A stretch of DNA of 61,592 bases from Chryseobacterium gleum (GCA_945882095.1 CAMCWF010000013.1:1-61592), one strand, 5' to 3'. Shown: positions 17,788-26,318, numbered from the stretch's first letter. The notes: generated by a model from the sequence alone, not told the origin. Numbers and translations: made by a program.

Positions 17788-19955
17788 TAGTTGACTTTTA
17801 GGAAAGTTTCTTGTTCTAAATGACCGTTCAATTGAATTTGAAGAATGTATTCTCCTGCTTGGATGTTTTTCAAGCTTACCTTTCCATCGTAAATCGGTAA
17901 ATCAAAGAATTGACCTTTTGAATTTACAATTCTGCATGAGGCAGGAAGGTCTTCCAATAGGGTGAAATGTATTTCTTCTGCCACTGGATTCGGGTACAAG
18001 TTCCAAGATTTCGGGAGGTTCACTTCAATGTCTCCTACCAAGTTTAGCGCTTCTTTTACGCAAGCGTATGCGTTTACTTTTCCCTTTCCCCAGGTCGGAC
18101 TTCCAGCCGCAGGAATGCTGCCTGTAAAATTGTCTAGCCTTGCGGTGTTACGTAGGATGTCTTTCACTTGAAAAGCGGTTAAATAGGGGTTTGCTTCGAG
18201 CATAAGTGCACAAACACCGGCAACTACAGGGCTCGACATTGAGGTTCCTGAAAGTCTTGCGAAATGGTAGGTTGTGCCATTAAAAACGATGTTAGAAACG
18301 CTGGTGTAAGCGACATCGGTAAAGGAAGACATGGCGCTGCAAATGGATACGCCTGGTGCCGAAATATCGGGCTTCATGGTTCCATCGTACCTCGGGCCGT
18401 GACTTGAGAATCCTGCCAATCCACCGCCGGCAGAGGATCCTCCGGGCGTTGTGTAGGAAGGCGCATAAGCGGCAACGCTGATGACATCATCTGCGCAAGA
18501 GGGTTCTGATATGCCATTGTCTGCGTCTCCACCTACAGTTCCTGAACCTGCATAGGAGAATGGCATTCCCCAGTTTCCGACGTCATTCGAGAGTTCTGTG
18601 ACATTCCAAAAATGTACAGTGCCAGAATCAGCGGTTGCTTTTAAAATGATTTTAAGACTGGTGTTCAGGCATTTAACCCTTAATCGCATTTGTGGTTTAC
18701 CATTTAGAGGATGGGAAGCGTTTGCTGAGAGGTTATACCAAATGGTGTCTGCGCCTGTCACCAAAAAGGTGTCGATGTAGGCATTGGTGTTGCTTGTATT
18801 GAAGAAAGGGCTTTCCACAAGGGTTGTGTTGCCTGAGTTCGCCACAATGATTCCACCCTGAAAGGAATGTCCTACTTCCCCCCACGCGTGAATGCTCTGT
18901 CCCCACATGCTTGCATTGGTGCCATAAGAATAGAAATCTACTTTTGATTTAAGAAGGTCATTGGCAAAGGTTTTTTTAAGGTGAAAATTCACATTCCCAT
19001 TGTTTCCTGCTGAATTCACGAACACTACACCTAGGTTTGAATAGGCCGTAATGGCTTGGCTTAACAATGAGTTTCCGTCCAAGGTTCCGAAATGGTACAA
19101 GCCCCAACTCATGTTGATTACCAACCTTTTTCCATCTGCCTGTGCTTTTTGGTACATCCACTCCCAAGCATCCAAAACGGCGGCCTCGTCGACTAAGAAG
19201 GTTACAAACAAAAAATGAGCATCGTAGGCTACGCCTCTGTAAATAGACCCTGCGCCCGTACCTCCCGCTATGCCTGCAACATGAGTCCCATGGGTAGCGT
19301 AGTTGTAAATGTTTGAGGTATCGCTTCCGGCTGCAAGCAACGCGGCAGCGCCATTGTATTCTGTTCCATAATTAAACCCGTTCGGATGCGGTCCTGATGT
19401 TTTGTATTGGTCCCACGCCGCTGCAATTCTCGTTTGGGTTAAGGTGCTGTCATAAAAAACAGGGTGGGTATAATCGAACCCCCAATCGGTAACGCCGATG
19501 TAAACATTTGTCCCTTTATATCCTTGCGGCAAATCCAGGCCCATGTGAACGCTGTCCGCATGGATGTCGTGAATGGCTTTGTCCAATTGGTGATTGATTT
19601 TAGATGCTAAAGCCAAAAAATGTACCCCTTGAAGTTGGTAAAGGTCGCCTAGTTTTTGCACCGGAATTTTCAAACTCACAATCGACTGAATGGGATTTCC
19701 AACGATGTATTGATTCGATAACAAACTTCCCTTGTCGAAATTTTCGTTGATTTTCCCCAAGAAAGAGACGTAGTAAATGTCATTGATTTTAGAAATCGGA
19801 TGTTGTTGCAATGCTCCCGTTTGAAAGGATTCCTCGGACCATTGTTTTTGGATTGTAGCGATTTCGACTGAATCTTCCGCACTGATTTTCACCTGAGCCA
19901 TGAGGTGACCTGAGGTGAAAATGAGTAAAACAAAAGAAACCAAAAACTTTAACAT
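17787..19955 (-). CDS. T9SS-exported subtilisin-like serine protease (S8)
   Basis: A 722-residue exported protease. The signal peptide (1-20) and prodomain-like region precede an S8 domain with the triad Asp157 (VTDWGFDYTHP), His222 (THGTHVAGIAGG) and Ser572 (SGTSMSSPVVAGV); NSAGN (314-318) supplies the oxyanion Asn. A beta domain is inserted between the His and Ser motifs (about 325-460). The C-terminal 75 residues begin NLYPNPVAEEIHF and form a type A T9SS sorting domain. The ATG at 19955 starts the signal peptide and lies 5 bases after a TATATTTG promoter box; a longer open frame to 19997 is rejected. Confidence 0.93.
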   Translation of the reverse strand: MLKFLVSFVLLIFTSGHLMAQVKISAEDSVEIATIQKQWSEESFQTGALQQHPISKINDIYYVSFLGKINENFDKGSLLSNQYIVGNPIQSIVSLKIPVQKLGDLYQLQGVHFLALASKINHQLDKAIHDIHADSVHMGLDLPQGYKGTNVYIGVTDWGFDYTHPVFYDSTLTQTRIAAAWDQYKTSGPHPNGFNYGTEYNGAAALLAAGSDTSNIYNYATHGTHVAGIAGGTGAGSIYRGVAYDAHFLFVTFLVDEAAVLDAWEWMYQKAQADGKRLVINMSWGLYHFGTLDGNSLLSQAITAYSNLGVVFVNSAGNNGNVNFHLKKTFANDLLKSKVDFYSYGTNASMWGQSIHAWGEVGHSFQGGIIVANSGNTTLVESPFFNTSNTNAYIDTFLVTGADTIWYNLSANASHPLNGKPQMRLRVKCLNTSLKIILKATADSGTVHFWNVTELSNDVGNWGMPFSYAGSGTVGGDADNGISEPSCADDVISVAAYAPSYTTPGGSSAGGGLAGFSSHGPRYDGTMKPDISAPGVSICSAMSSFTDVAYTSVSNIVFNGTTYHFARLSGTSMSSPVVAGVCALMLEANPYLTAFQVKDILRNTARLDNFTGSIPAAGSPTWGKGKVNAYACVKEALNLVGDIEVNLPKSWNLYPNPVAEEIHFTLLEDLPASCRIVNSKGQFFDLPIYDGKVSLKNIQAGEYILQIQLNGHLEQETFLKVN

Positions 19956-19960
19956 GCCTT

Positions 19961-19968
19961 CAAATATA
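19961..19968 (-). promoter_or_regulatory. -7 promoter box TATATTTG for the S8 protease gene
   Basis: The minus strand reads TATATTTG then AAGGC then ATG, a 5-base gap that implies a very short or absent leader. A CAAA (minus TTTG) at 19995-19998 is 26 bases away, a little far for the -33 element. Confidence 0.45.
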
Positions 19969-20039
19969 AGAAAATGATGCCATGTAACGCCCCTCAAACG
20001 TGGGAATTCTTAGCTTTCTTTTGCACGAAACAATGTTAA

Positions 20040-20675
20040 TTAGCGGTTTTCGAAAATTTGTTCCAATGGTTTACGGAATTTTGGATTCGACAGGTAGGGA
20101 TCGTTTTCATCGCGATAACCAATCGGACAAAGAAGGACCGCTTGAAGACTTTCCTCGCTAAGTTTAAAGTATTCATTCGCCATTTTAGCGTTGAATCCTT
20201 CCATGGGTGTAGCATCAATGCCCATCAATGCACAGGTTTGGAGTAATTGTCCAAGTACCAAATAGACTTGTTTTGCGGTCCAATTGGCGCATTGTTCCTT
20301 GTCTAAGCTTGCAATGTAGGATTTAACATGGTTCTTGAATCCTTCCAATTTGTCAATGGACACTTTTCTGGAGGCGGCCATCCATTCAAAATGATTGTCC
20401 AAGTATGCATCGTTCAATTCAGTGAAACTGCATAGCATTAATACGTGGGAAGCGTCCAAAACCTGGGATTGGTTAGAAGCGATTTCCTTTAGGCTTGTTC
20501 TGTCCGCTTCGCTGGTGATATTGAACACCTTGAAAGGTTGTAGACCGAATGCCGTAGGTGCAAGGCGAATGGATGCCAATAACGTTTGAAAATCCTCCTC
20601 TGAAATTCGTTTTTCTGTGTTGAATTTTTTGGTGGCATAGCGCCATTCAAGCGCGTTGATCAATGTATTTTTCAT
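20040..20675 (-). CDS. NAD(P)H-dependent nitroreductase-family flavoprotein
   Basis: A 211-residue FMN-dependent oxidoreductase of the nitroreductase family (NfsB/YdjA group). The N-terminal LINALEWRYATKKFNTEKRI carries the RR/KK-x-FMN-binding pattern, SIRLAPTAFGLQPFKV is the flavin-contact segment, and MGIDATPMEGFNAKM and CPIGYRDENDPY are the typical C-terminal motifs. The ATG at 20675 is chosen from this homology; the open frame continues to 20918 but that part overlaps the pirin gene. It lies 2 bp after the pirin stop, so one transcript is likely, and both are redox or stress associated. Confidence 0.92.
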   Translation of the reverse strand: MKNTLINALEWRYATKKFNTEKRISEEDFQTLLASIRLAPTAFGLQPFKVFNITSEADRTSLKEIASNQSQVLDASHVLMLCSFTELNDAYLDNHFEWMAASRKVSIDKLEGFKNHVKSYIASLDKEQCANWTAKQVYLVLGQLLQTCALMGIDATPMEGFNAKMANEYFKLSEESLQAVLLCPIGYRDENDPYLSNPKFRKPLEQIFENR

Positions 20676-20677
20676 AA

Positions 20678-21391
20678 TTAAAATTGCATGGGTATTTCTA
20701 TTAAAAGCAACCTTCCTTTTTGAAAGGCGTGTATTTCGAAAGCGTCTGTTTCCCAAATCCCTGCAGCATCTCTGAAACCAAATTGGTTTTCTCCGATGGC
20801 TTTGTGTCCTTCGATGTTCATGCAATACACTCCGTTCCGTGGGTTTTTTAAGTGGTATTTTTGTGTGGTATTTTCGTCCATTTCGATGAGGTGAATCCAT
20901 GCGTCTTGGTGAATCCACATCCCTTCATCTTCAGGATCAGGGGAAACCAATTGAAGAAAGTTGTTTTGGGAGGCTGAAACATCATAGGTAAATTGACCAT
21001 ACCTCGGCGCTACTTCTTGTACGTTCGGAAAAATCCAAATTTGAAACAGGTTGATGTCTTCCTTGTTGCTGGCATTAAACTCGCTGTGGAAAATTCCTGT
21101 ACCGGCACTCATGACTTGTACTTCTCCTGCCTTTACGACTTCGGAAAATCCCATACTGTCTTCGTGTTTGAGCTGTCCACGCAAAGGAATGGTAATGATT
21201 TCCATGTTGTCGTGGGGATGTTTGCCAAAGCCCATTCCCGGCGCTACGATGTCGTCGTTGAAAACCCTCAGCGCACCAAAATGCATGCGGTTTCTATTTT
21301 GCCAAGATGCGAAACTAAAGGAATGTTTTGCCTTTAGCCAACCGTGGTCTGCAAACCCTCGGGTCGCTTCGGGATGAAATTCAATTTTCAT
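20678..21391 (-). CDS. Pirin-family protein (YhaK type bicupin)
   Basis: A 237-residue bicupin. The N-terminal cupin has the metal-site signature GMGFGKHPHDNMEIITIPLR (HPHDNME) and later AGTGIFHSEFN with further His/Glu ligands, as in pirins with quercetinase activity and E. coli YhaK. The C-terminal cupin is less conserved. The in vivo role in bacteria is uncertain (redox sensing or flavonoid cleavage). It is first of a two-gene unit with the nitroreductase and divergent from the SpmA/B-like gene. Confidence 0.92.
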   Translation of the reverse strand: MKIEFHPEATRGFADHGWLKAKHSFSFASWQNRNRMHFGALRVFNDDIVAPGMGFGKHPHDNMEIITIPLRGQLKHEDSMGFSEVVKAGEVQVMSAGTGIFHSEFNASNKEDINLFQIWIFPNVQEVAPRYGQFTYDVSASQNNFLQLVSPDPEDEGMWIHQDAWIHLIEMDENTTQKYHLKNPRNGVYCMNIEGHKAIGENQFGFRDAAGIWETDAFEIHAFQKGRLLLIEIPMQF

Positions 21392-21404
21392 AATTTTAAA
21401 AACA

Positions 21405-21412
21405 CAAAAGTA
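21405..21412 (-). promoter_or_regulatory. -7 promoter box TACTTTTG for the pirin-nitroreductase unit
   Basis: TACTTTTG on the minus strand fits TAnnTTTG and ends 13 bases before the pirin ATG. No good -33 TTTG is visible. Confidence 0.35.
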
Positions 21413-21457
21413 GCACCTTTGTTTAGACGTCAGGCATTTGGAGGTTTTCTATAACCT

Positions 21458-22951
21458 ATGTTAAAAGAAATTTTTTCTTTCCGTTTTCAATCAAAAAAAA
21501 TCCGCGATATTCGTTCAATGGTACTGAGTAGATTTTGGCTTATAATTTTTATTTCCTCTTTGGTTTTTATCTTAGGAGGCTTGTTCTTCAATGATTCGTA
21601 CACCATTGACCACGTCATCAATGGGAAAAAAGACGATGCTATATTGCTCAATGAAAAGTACCTTTTTCAATTGCCTAAATCCCTTCGAGATACCCTAAAG
21701 GTTGCAGGGACGGTTGTCGTTAATAAAAACCTTGACGATGTCGATACAACCTATGTGTTGGGAGAGAAATCGGTGAAGATTTTCAGTGGGTTACAAAAAA
21801 CAGATGGCTTATTGCCTACCGCGAAAAACAGCGTCATCGATACCATCCTTCCCTTGCTCGCCTATTTGGCATTTTTTGCGGGATTGATGCAATTGCTCAT
21901 AGATTCAGGGGCTTCTCAAGGTTTAGCCCGTTGGTTAAGTCCGTTTTTTGTGAAAATATTTCCTTCGGTGCCAAAAGACCATCCCTCGATTTCTTATATG
22001 ACCTTAAATTTTGCAGCCAACTTCTTGGGTTTGGATTCCGCAGCGACACCTTTTGGACTGAAGGCGATGGAAAGTTTGCAAGAAATCAATCCAGAAAAAA
22101 CCCGCGCCAGTGATGCCCAGATTATGTTTCTTTGTTTGCATGCAGCTGGGCTTACGTTAATACCCACTTCAATCATTGGGTACCGAGCCTCAGAACATGC
22201 CGCCAATCCTGCCGATGTAATGTTGCCTTGTATCATCACTTCGTTTATTGGAACGATTGCCGCGCTTATCATTGTGGGGATTCGTCAAAAGGTAAAATTG
22301 TTAAGTGGAATTTTGGTTGCAGTGATTTTTACCATCTTGGGTGGAATGTCGGGGTTGTTGTGGTACATCAATGGGTTGGATTTCATCCAGAAGAGCAGTT
22401 TTACAGGAAATTTTTCAGGGGTATTGCTGTTGGGGATTGTCTTGGCTACCCTGGTGTATGCTTTCGTAAAAGAGAAAAAGTTTAAGGCGCTCGATACAAA
22501 TGTTTTTGATTCCTTTGTCTCAGGTGCCCGCAACGGGATTCAGACAGCGGTTACCATTTTTCCTTACATCCTTGGGATGTTGGTCGCCATTTCAGTTTTC
22601 CGGAACAGTGGTTTGTTTGAAATTGTCAGTGATGGTATTTCCCTCCTGTTTTCAAACATTGGGGTATCCAAAGAAATTACGGATTCTTTGCCTGTGGCGA
22701 TGCTTAGGCCATTTAGTTCCGGCGGATCGCGAGGGTTTATGTTGGATGCCATGCGTGTGTACGGACCCGATTCCTTGACGGGTAGGTTAAGTTGTATTTT
22801 CCAATGCAGTGCGGAAACTACCTTCTATGTGATTGCGGTGTATTTTGGATCGATTAAGGTGCAGAACACGCGGTATACGCTTTCAACGATGTTGTTGGTC
22901 GATTTAATTTGTGTTTTCGCTGCGATTTTTGTGGCACTATGGTTTTTCTGA
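21458..22951 (+). CDS. Fused SpmA-SpmB-like nucleoside-recognition (Gate domain) membrane protein
   Basis: A 497-residue polytopic membrane protein. The N-terminal half resembles spore maturation protein A, with FLGLDSAATPFGLKAMESLQ in a Gate domain. The C-terminal half resembles SpmB, with PVAMLRPFSSGGSRGFMLDA and CSAETTFYVIAVYFGSIKVQ. The two halves are joined in one chain, as in other Bacteroidota; the transported substrate is unknown and sporulation is not implied. An extracytoplasmic insert of about 100 residues (about 45-135) follows the first membrane segment. Met21 (21518) is an alternative start. The stop overlaps the start of the next gene (TGATG). Confidence 0.88.
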   Translation: MLKEIFSFRFQSKKIRDIRSMVLSRFWLIIFISSLVFILGGLFFNDSYTIDHVINGKKDDAILLNEKYLFQLPKSLRDTLKVAGTVVVNKNLDDVDTTYVLGEKSVKIFSGLQKTDGLLPTAKNSVIDTILPLLAYLAFFAGLMQLLIDSGASQGLARWLSPFFVKIFPSVPKDHPSISYMTLNFAANFLGLDSAATPFGLKAMESLQEINPEKTRASDAQIMFLCLHAAGLTLIPTSIIGYRASEHAANPADVMLPCIITSFIGTIAALIIVGIRQKVKLLSGILVAVIFTILGGMSGLLWYINGLDFIQKSSFTGNFSGVLLLGIVLATLVYAFVKEKKFKALDTNVFDSFVSGARNGIQTAVTIFPYILGMLVAISVFRNSGLFEIVSDGISLLFSNIGVSKEITDSLPVAMLRPFSSGGSRGFMLDAMRVYGPDSLTGRLSCIFQCSAETTFYVIAVYFGSIKVQNTRYTLSTMLLVDLICVFAAIFVALWFF

Positions 22952-23421
22952 TGGGATGGTTTAAGAAAAAAAATACACCGGTATCAACCCAGCCTGTTGC
23001 GTTGAAACCCATACAATTTTCTGCGAATGTTGTGTTGCTTTGGGCCAAGGCCATTGAAGGCGACAAGGTCATTCAGCTTTGGTTGAAGGAAAACGGCTAT
23101 GAAAGCTTGTTTCATGCTACGAATGCCATTTATTTAATACAACACTCACGCGATTGGTTGATGGAAAATGGCTACGCACATTTAATGGCGATGATCAATG
23201 CAGCGGAGGGTATGGAAAAGGCACAGCATTGGTTAAAGGTGCATAACATGGATTTGTTGTACCATTTGGGACGTGCAGTGGACCACGAAACTGACAGTTG
23301 GGAATGGTTGGGTAAAAACGCAACCCCTGATTTATGCATGCTGGCCAAATCCATTCAGTTCATCAAAGACCGCATTGAGGAAAACCATGGGAACATCCAT
23401 TCCTTTGGGAAGGATTTATGA
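22951..23421 (+). CDS. Unrecognised protein made of 25-residue helical repeats
   Basis: A 156-residue soluble protein with no family I recognise. After a basic N-terminus (MGWFKKKN) it consists of four tandem 25-residue units, at residues 34-58, 59-83, 84-108 and 109-133, plus a partial fifth. Each has Trp-Leu at positions 11-12 and Leu near position 20 (WLKENGYESL, WLMENGYAHL, WLKVHNMDLL, WLGKNATPDL). This looks like an alpha-helical repeat solenoid. The ATG at 22951 overlaps the Spm-like stop (TGATG), so translation is coupled to that membrane protein; an in-frame ATG at 22939 is an alternative. A function linked to the neighbouring transporter-like protein is possible but unsupported. Confidence 0.75.
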   Translation: MGWFKKKNTPVSTQPVALKPIQFSANVVLLWAKAIEGDKVIQLWLKENGYESLFHATNAIYLIQHSRDWLMENGYAHLMAMINAAEGMEKAQHWLKVHNMDLLYHLGRAVDHETDSWEWLGKNATPDLCMLAKSIQFIKDRIEENHGNIHSFGKDL

Positions 23422-23458
23422 CAAAAAAAAAAGGCCGGATCCTAAGAGCCGACCTTTA
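23422..23458 (-). terminator. Rho-independent terminator after the 23483-25009 gene
   Basis: On the minus strand AAAGGTCGG pairs with CCGGCCTTT (one G-T pair) around a 10-base loop, then a run of T (plus-strand A from 23424). It lies between two converging genes and faces the minus-strand gene. Confidence 0.72.
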
Positions 23459-23482
23459 TGGAATTGAATCAACTTAAAATTA

Positions 23483-25009
23483 TTATTCCAATTCAAATAC
23501 TCGTTTAATTTCTCCATCTTGGTAAACAGCAAACATAAATGTATTTTTTCTTGGTGTAATTACTTTACCGTTTAAATCAAAGTAATAAAGAACGTTTTGA
23601 TTATTCGTGTTATGCTCATCGATACCCGTATGACTCATCGTTAAATTGATAGTCAACGTGCTATCACAACCATTCGCATTGGTTAGTATTTGTTGATACG
23701 TACCCGACTCATAATAGGTAATTCCATTGATCACCACAGAATCTAAATGGGATTCAGTAATTGTGGAAGTAGACAAAGGATTTACAACAACCATTACAGT
23801 ATCACTTTTCGAACATCCATAAACACTTTGACCCGTTACGATGTATGTATTTGTTGTGTTAGGAACAAATGAAATTCCATTTTGAACATTGTTATTCCAT
23901 GTGTAAGTATTTGCTCCAGAAGCATTTAATGTGATACTTTCACCGGCACAAATCGTACTGTCGTTTCCTGCAGATGTATTGGGTTGGTTTATCGTTACGA
24001 TAATGGTGTCTTGGTCAAGGCATGTTGCGTATAAACCAAAATTATTTAGCAGCGTGACATTATGTTGAGCTACAGTGTTATATTGAACATTTGTTTGAGT
24101 ACCATAAGAATTAATCGAAATTGTTGAATTAGGTGTTTGCCAATTCAGCGTGGAGTCAATTGTACCGGGATTAAAATGGGACAAGAAAGAATACCAATTG
24201 TAAAATCTATTTCCATAGATACCATTCGGATTAATTTGAGCATTTAATGCCAAGTTTTCACCTTTACAAATAATTTGCTCATTGGCTGTTATTTGTGTTT
24301 GTAGAGGATAACTTACGATTGGTGCAACCAGGGGTTCAAAATTCGCAGGTGAAGGTCCAAACTCAACGAAACTTGGAATTGAAATCCAATTACCGCTGCT
24401 GGACGCGTAGAAATCCGATTTAAATTTACATAACATCTCGTCATGACTACTAACTGCGATGTCGTTAATATATAAATCAATTCTACTATTCGTTGTAATT
24501 GGTTTTATAACAACACAATAATTACCGTTTACTATTAACGGCGCTGGAAAATTAATAATGTAATATTGAAAATTTGCAGAATTAGAAATTGTAATTGTAG
24601 CTGAGCCAATAAGCGTAGTTGGTTCGAAGGATTGATTTGCTGAATAAATTGCTGCTTGTACTACAACACTTGTTGGTACAGAAGATGAATTTCGCCTTGC
24701 CAAGATTTCTATGCCTTGAATTGAATGGGTAAAAGATGCTGTAAATGCCATGGAAATTTCTTCATTGTCAGCACGCCATAATTCCATGTAATAATAGGTT
24801 GGAATTGCTGACAATATGTCTTCCTTGGCCTCTGCATATCTTAATGTGTCCTGGCAACTGATGTTTTTTAGAGTTTGTTTTTTATTGCCATTAACCTTGT
24901 TGCTATGTAACATTGGCATTTGTCCATCTTCCACTTTATGGATTTTCGATTGTGCTGTTATAAAAACAGTAAAGGCGACAAAAGCGCTAAACAGTAATAA
25001 TTTTTTCAT
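23483..25009 (-). CDS. Secreted surface protein with a short, non-standard C-terminal tail
   Basis: A 508-residue exported protein: signal peptide MKKLLLFSAFVAFTVFITAQ, an N-terminal beta-sandwich-like region (about 50-215), a PKD/Ig-like segment with paired cysteines (TICAGESITLNASG) and one copy of the GCDS module (SGTYQQILTNANGCDSTLTI). The end YYFDLNGKVITPRKNTFMF resembles a shortened T9SS tail without the YPNP motif. Export by T9SS is likely but not certain. It is divergent from an XRE regulator, with two operator-like sites between them, so its expression is probably regulated. Base composition is more A/T-rich than the neighbouring genes. Confidence 0.8.
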   Translation of the reverse strand: MKKLLLFSAFVAFTVFITAQSKIHKVEDGQMPMLHSNKVNGNKKQTLKNISCQDTLRYAEAKEDILSAIPTYYYMELWRADNEEISMAFTASFTHSIQGIEILARRNSSSVPTSVVVQAAIYSANQSFEPTTLIGSATITISNSANFQYYIINFPAPLIVNGNYCVVIKPITTNSRIDLYINDIAVSSHDEMLCKFKSDFYASSSGNWISIPSFVEFGPSPANFEPLVAPIVSYPLQTQITANEQIICKGENLALNAQINPNGIYGNRFYNWYSFLSHFNPGTIDSTLNWQTPNSTISINSYGTQTNVQYNTVAQHNVTLLNNFGLYATCLDQDTIIVTINQPNTSAGNDSTICAGESITLNASGANTYTWNNNVQNGISFVPNTTNTYIVTGQSVYGCSKSDTVMVVVNPLSTSTITESHLDSVVINGITYYESGTYQQILTNANGCDSTLTINLTMSHTGIDEHNTNNQNVLYYFDLNGKVITPRKNTFMFAVYQDGEIKRVFELE

Positions 25010-25037
25010 TTTTTTTTGTTTTAAATTGGTTACTAAT

Positions 25038-25052
25038 ATGACTTATATGTCA
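25038..25052. promoter_or_regulatory. Operator-like site 1 (ATGACTTATATGTCA)
   Basis: A 15-bp sequence that is the exact reverse complement of site 2 at 25077-25091. The core TGACTTATATGTCA is itself a near-perfect dyad (TGAC...GTCA arms), as expected for a homodimeric XRE repressor. It lies just downstream of the -7 box of the minus-strand secreted-protein gene, over the expected transcript start. Confidence 0.65.
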
Positions 25053-25060
25053 CAAAGATA
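25053..25060 (-). promoter_or_regulatory. -7 promoter box TATCTTTG for the 23483-25009 gene
   Basis: The minus strand reads TATCTTTG, directly abutting operator site 1. The ATG is 43 bases downstream, a longer leader than most genes in this window, and the leader contains the operator. The -33 region falls in site 2. Confidence 0.5.
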
Positions 25061-25076
25061 TTCAAATAATTGAAAA

Positions 25077-25091
25077 TGACATATAAGTCAT
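25077..25091. promoter_or_regulatory. Operator-like site 2 (TGACATATAAGTCAT)
   Basis: Exact inverted copy of site 1, centre-to-centre spacing 38 bp. It covers the -33 region of the minus-strand promoter and lies just upstream of a weak -7 box (TCATTTTG, 25114-25121) that ends 4 bases before the XRE gene, so it could affect both genes. Confidence 0.65.
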
Positions 25092-25125
25092 TAAAAAATT
25101 TATAGCGAATTCGTCATTTTGTTCA

Positions 25126-25356
25126 ATGGGTAAACCGCAATTAAAAGACATTGAGCTACTTCATAAAACGGTCCATGGTTTAAAAACCCTTCGAACAGAA
25201 CGAAAGGTTACACAAGAAGATTTTTACAACGATACTGGGATACATATTGCGCGCATTGAGACAGGAAAAGTTAACCTCTCCCTGAGCACCCTTAATGCTG
25301 TCTTGCGTTATTATGAGGTGCCTTTGTCCGTATTCTTTGCATCCATCGAACGTTAA
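25126..25356 (+). CDS. XRE-family helix-turn-helix transcription regulator
   Basis: A 76-residue single-domain HTH_3 protein: LKTLRTERKVTQEDFYNDTGIHIARIETGKVNLSLSTL spans the domain (shown in pieces, TQEDFYNDTG and HIARIETGKVN are helices 2-3) and LNAVLRYYEVPLSVFF closes it. No toxin, kinase or peptidase partner is adjacent. The 15-bp inverted repeat between it and the divergent secreted-protein gene is the likely binding site, giving control of that gene and perhaps of itself. Followed by a bidirectional terminator. Confidence 0.88.
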   Translation: MGKPQLKDIELLHKTVHGLKTLRTERKVTQEDFYNDTGIHIARIETGKVNLSLSTLNAVLRYYEVPLSVFFASIER

Positions 25357-25360
25357 CCCC

Positions 25361-25390
25361 AAAAAAAAAGACCGCTTGCGGCGGTCTTTT
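25361..25390. terminator. Bidirectional terminator between converging genes
   Basis: AAAGACCGC (25367-25375) pairs with GCGGTCTTT (25381-25389) around a 5-base loop, with A9 on one side and T4 on the other, so it can serve both the XRE gene and the converging type A T9SS gene. The stem is nearly the same as that at 6429-6450. Confidence 0.8.
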
Positions 25391-25408
25391 CGTAGTAGGT
25401 TTAAAAAC

Positions 25409-26245
25409 TTAGATTTTGCTTACTTTTCCTGTCAAGATTTTTCCAGAAACCGTGTTCACAGTATAGTAGTAAATTCCGTTTGGCAAAGCGCTGATGTTCA
25501 TTGCATTTTGCGTTGAAGTCATTGCCAATTTACCATCCATTCCAAACAATTCAATGCTCGCTACTTCTTCGTTTACTTGGAAGTTCAACACGTCTGTTGC
25601 CGGATTTGGATATACGTTAACTGTATTTGTTAAATCGTTAATTCCAGCACCTGAAGTGGTCATTGTGAAATTATCTAACCACAATGTGCTTCCTGGTTTA
25701 GCATTCATTCCTGAAGAAATCGCTTGAATAATGATTGCGTTTGGAGTTCCTACTGCACCCGGAATTGCCATTACGGTCAAGGTTTGCATGGTCCATGCAC
25801 CTGATCCAGTCATTAAGCCTTGTGCTTGGTAAAGAATTGCATCATCCATTTGACCTGCAGCCATGGTGTCCGCAACCAAAATAATGATCGCAGCTGTATC
25901 GCCAGCGATCAATGCATGTTTCTCTGCGAAGGTAACCGTTAGGTTAGCTGGGTTTGCAACTGGACCCGAAACAATTTGTTGCATGATTCCAGGAATCGTA
26001 TCTGAAGGAAAACCAATGATTTGCGATACGTTAGGGTTGTAAATCGTAGCCAATTTTGCAGATTGCATTCCCGCGTATGGCGTTCCAGTTTCCATGGTGT
26101 ACAATCCCGTTCCCCATCCTGGTGCTGTGGTAGCAACGTTTGGAAAGGCAGGAGTAGCTAATTGTTCGAAATCACCATTGATGATTTGTGCGTTTAAAGA
26201 AACTACAGAAAGTCCGAAAACGATAGAAAGTAAAATTTTTTTCAT
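25409..26245 (-). CDS. T9SS type A sorting-domain protein, unknown ligand
   Basis: A 278-residue exported protein. Signal peptide MKKILLSIVFGLSVVSLNAQ, then a single jelly-roll-like beta domain opening with IINGDFEQ, the usual start of carbohydrate-binding-like modules in this phylum (about 21-195), a short linker, and the type A sorting tail VNVYPNPATDVLNFQVNEE...GKVSKI (about 200-278). The binding target is unknown. It is 73 bp after the PorP-OmpA gene on the same strand and may belong to that unit. Confidence 0.85.
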   Translation of the reverse strand: MKKILLSIVFGLSVVSLNAQIINGDFEQLATPAFPNVATTAPGWGTGLYTMETGTPYAGMQSAKLATIYNPNVSQIIGFPSDTIPGIMQQIVSGPVANPANLTVTFAEKHALIAGDTAAIIILVADTMAAGQMDDAILYQAQGLMTGSGAWTMQTLTVMAIPGAVGTPNAIIIQAISSGMNAKPGSTLWLDNFTMTTSGAGINDLTNTVNVYPNPATDVLNFQVNEEVASIELFGMDGKLAMTSTQNAMNISALPNGIYYYTVNTVSGKILTGKVSKI

Positions 26246-26318
26246 AGTTAAAATTATTTATTGCCCTAAATTAAACATGTTTTCCAAGTTCGTTCATAAA
26301 AAGCATGTGAATTTAAGT

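Noticed and set aside
20676..20918. Extension of the nitroreductase frame upstream of 20675
   Set aside because: The added residues overlap the pirin gene and lack homology; the ATG at 20675 starts the family-typical sequence.
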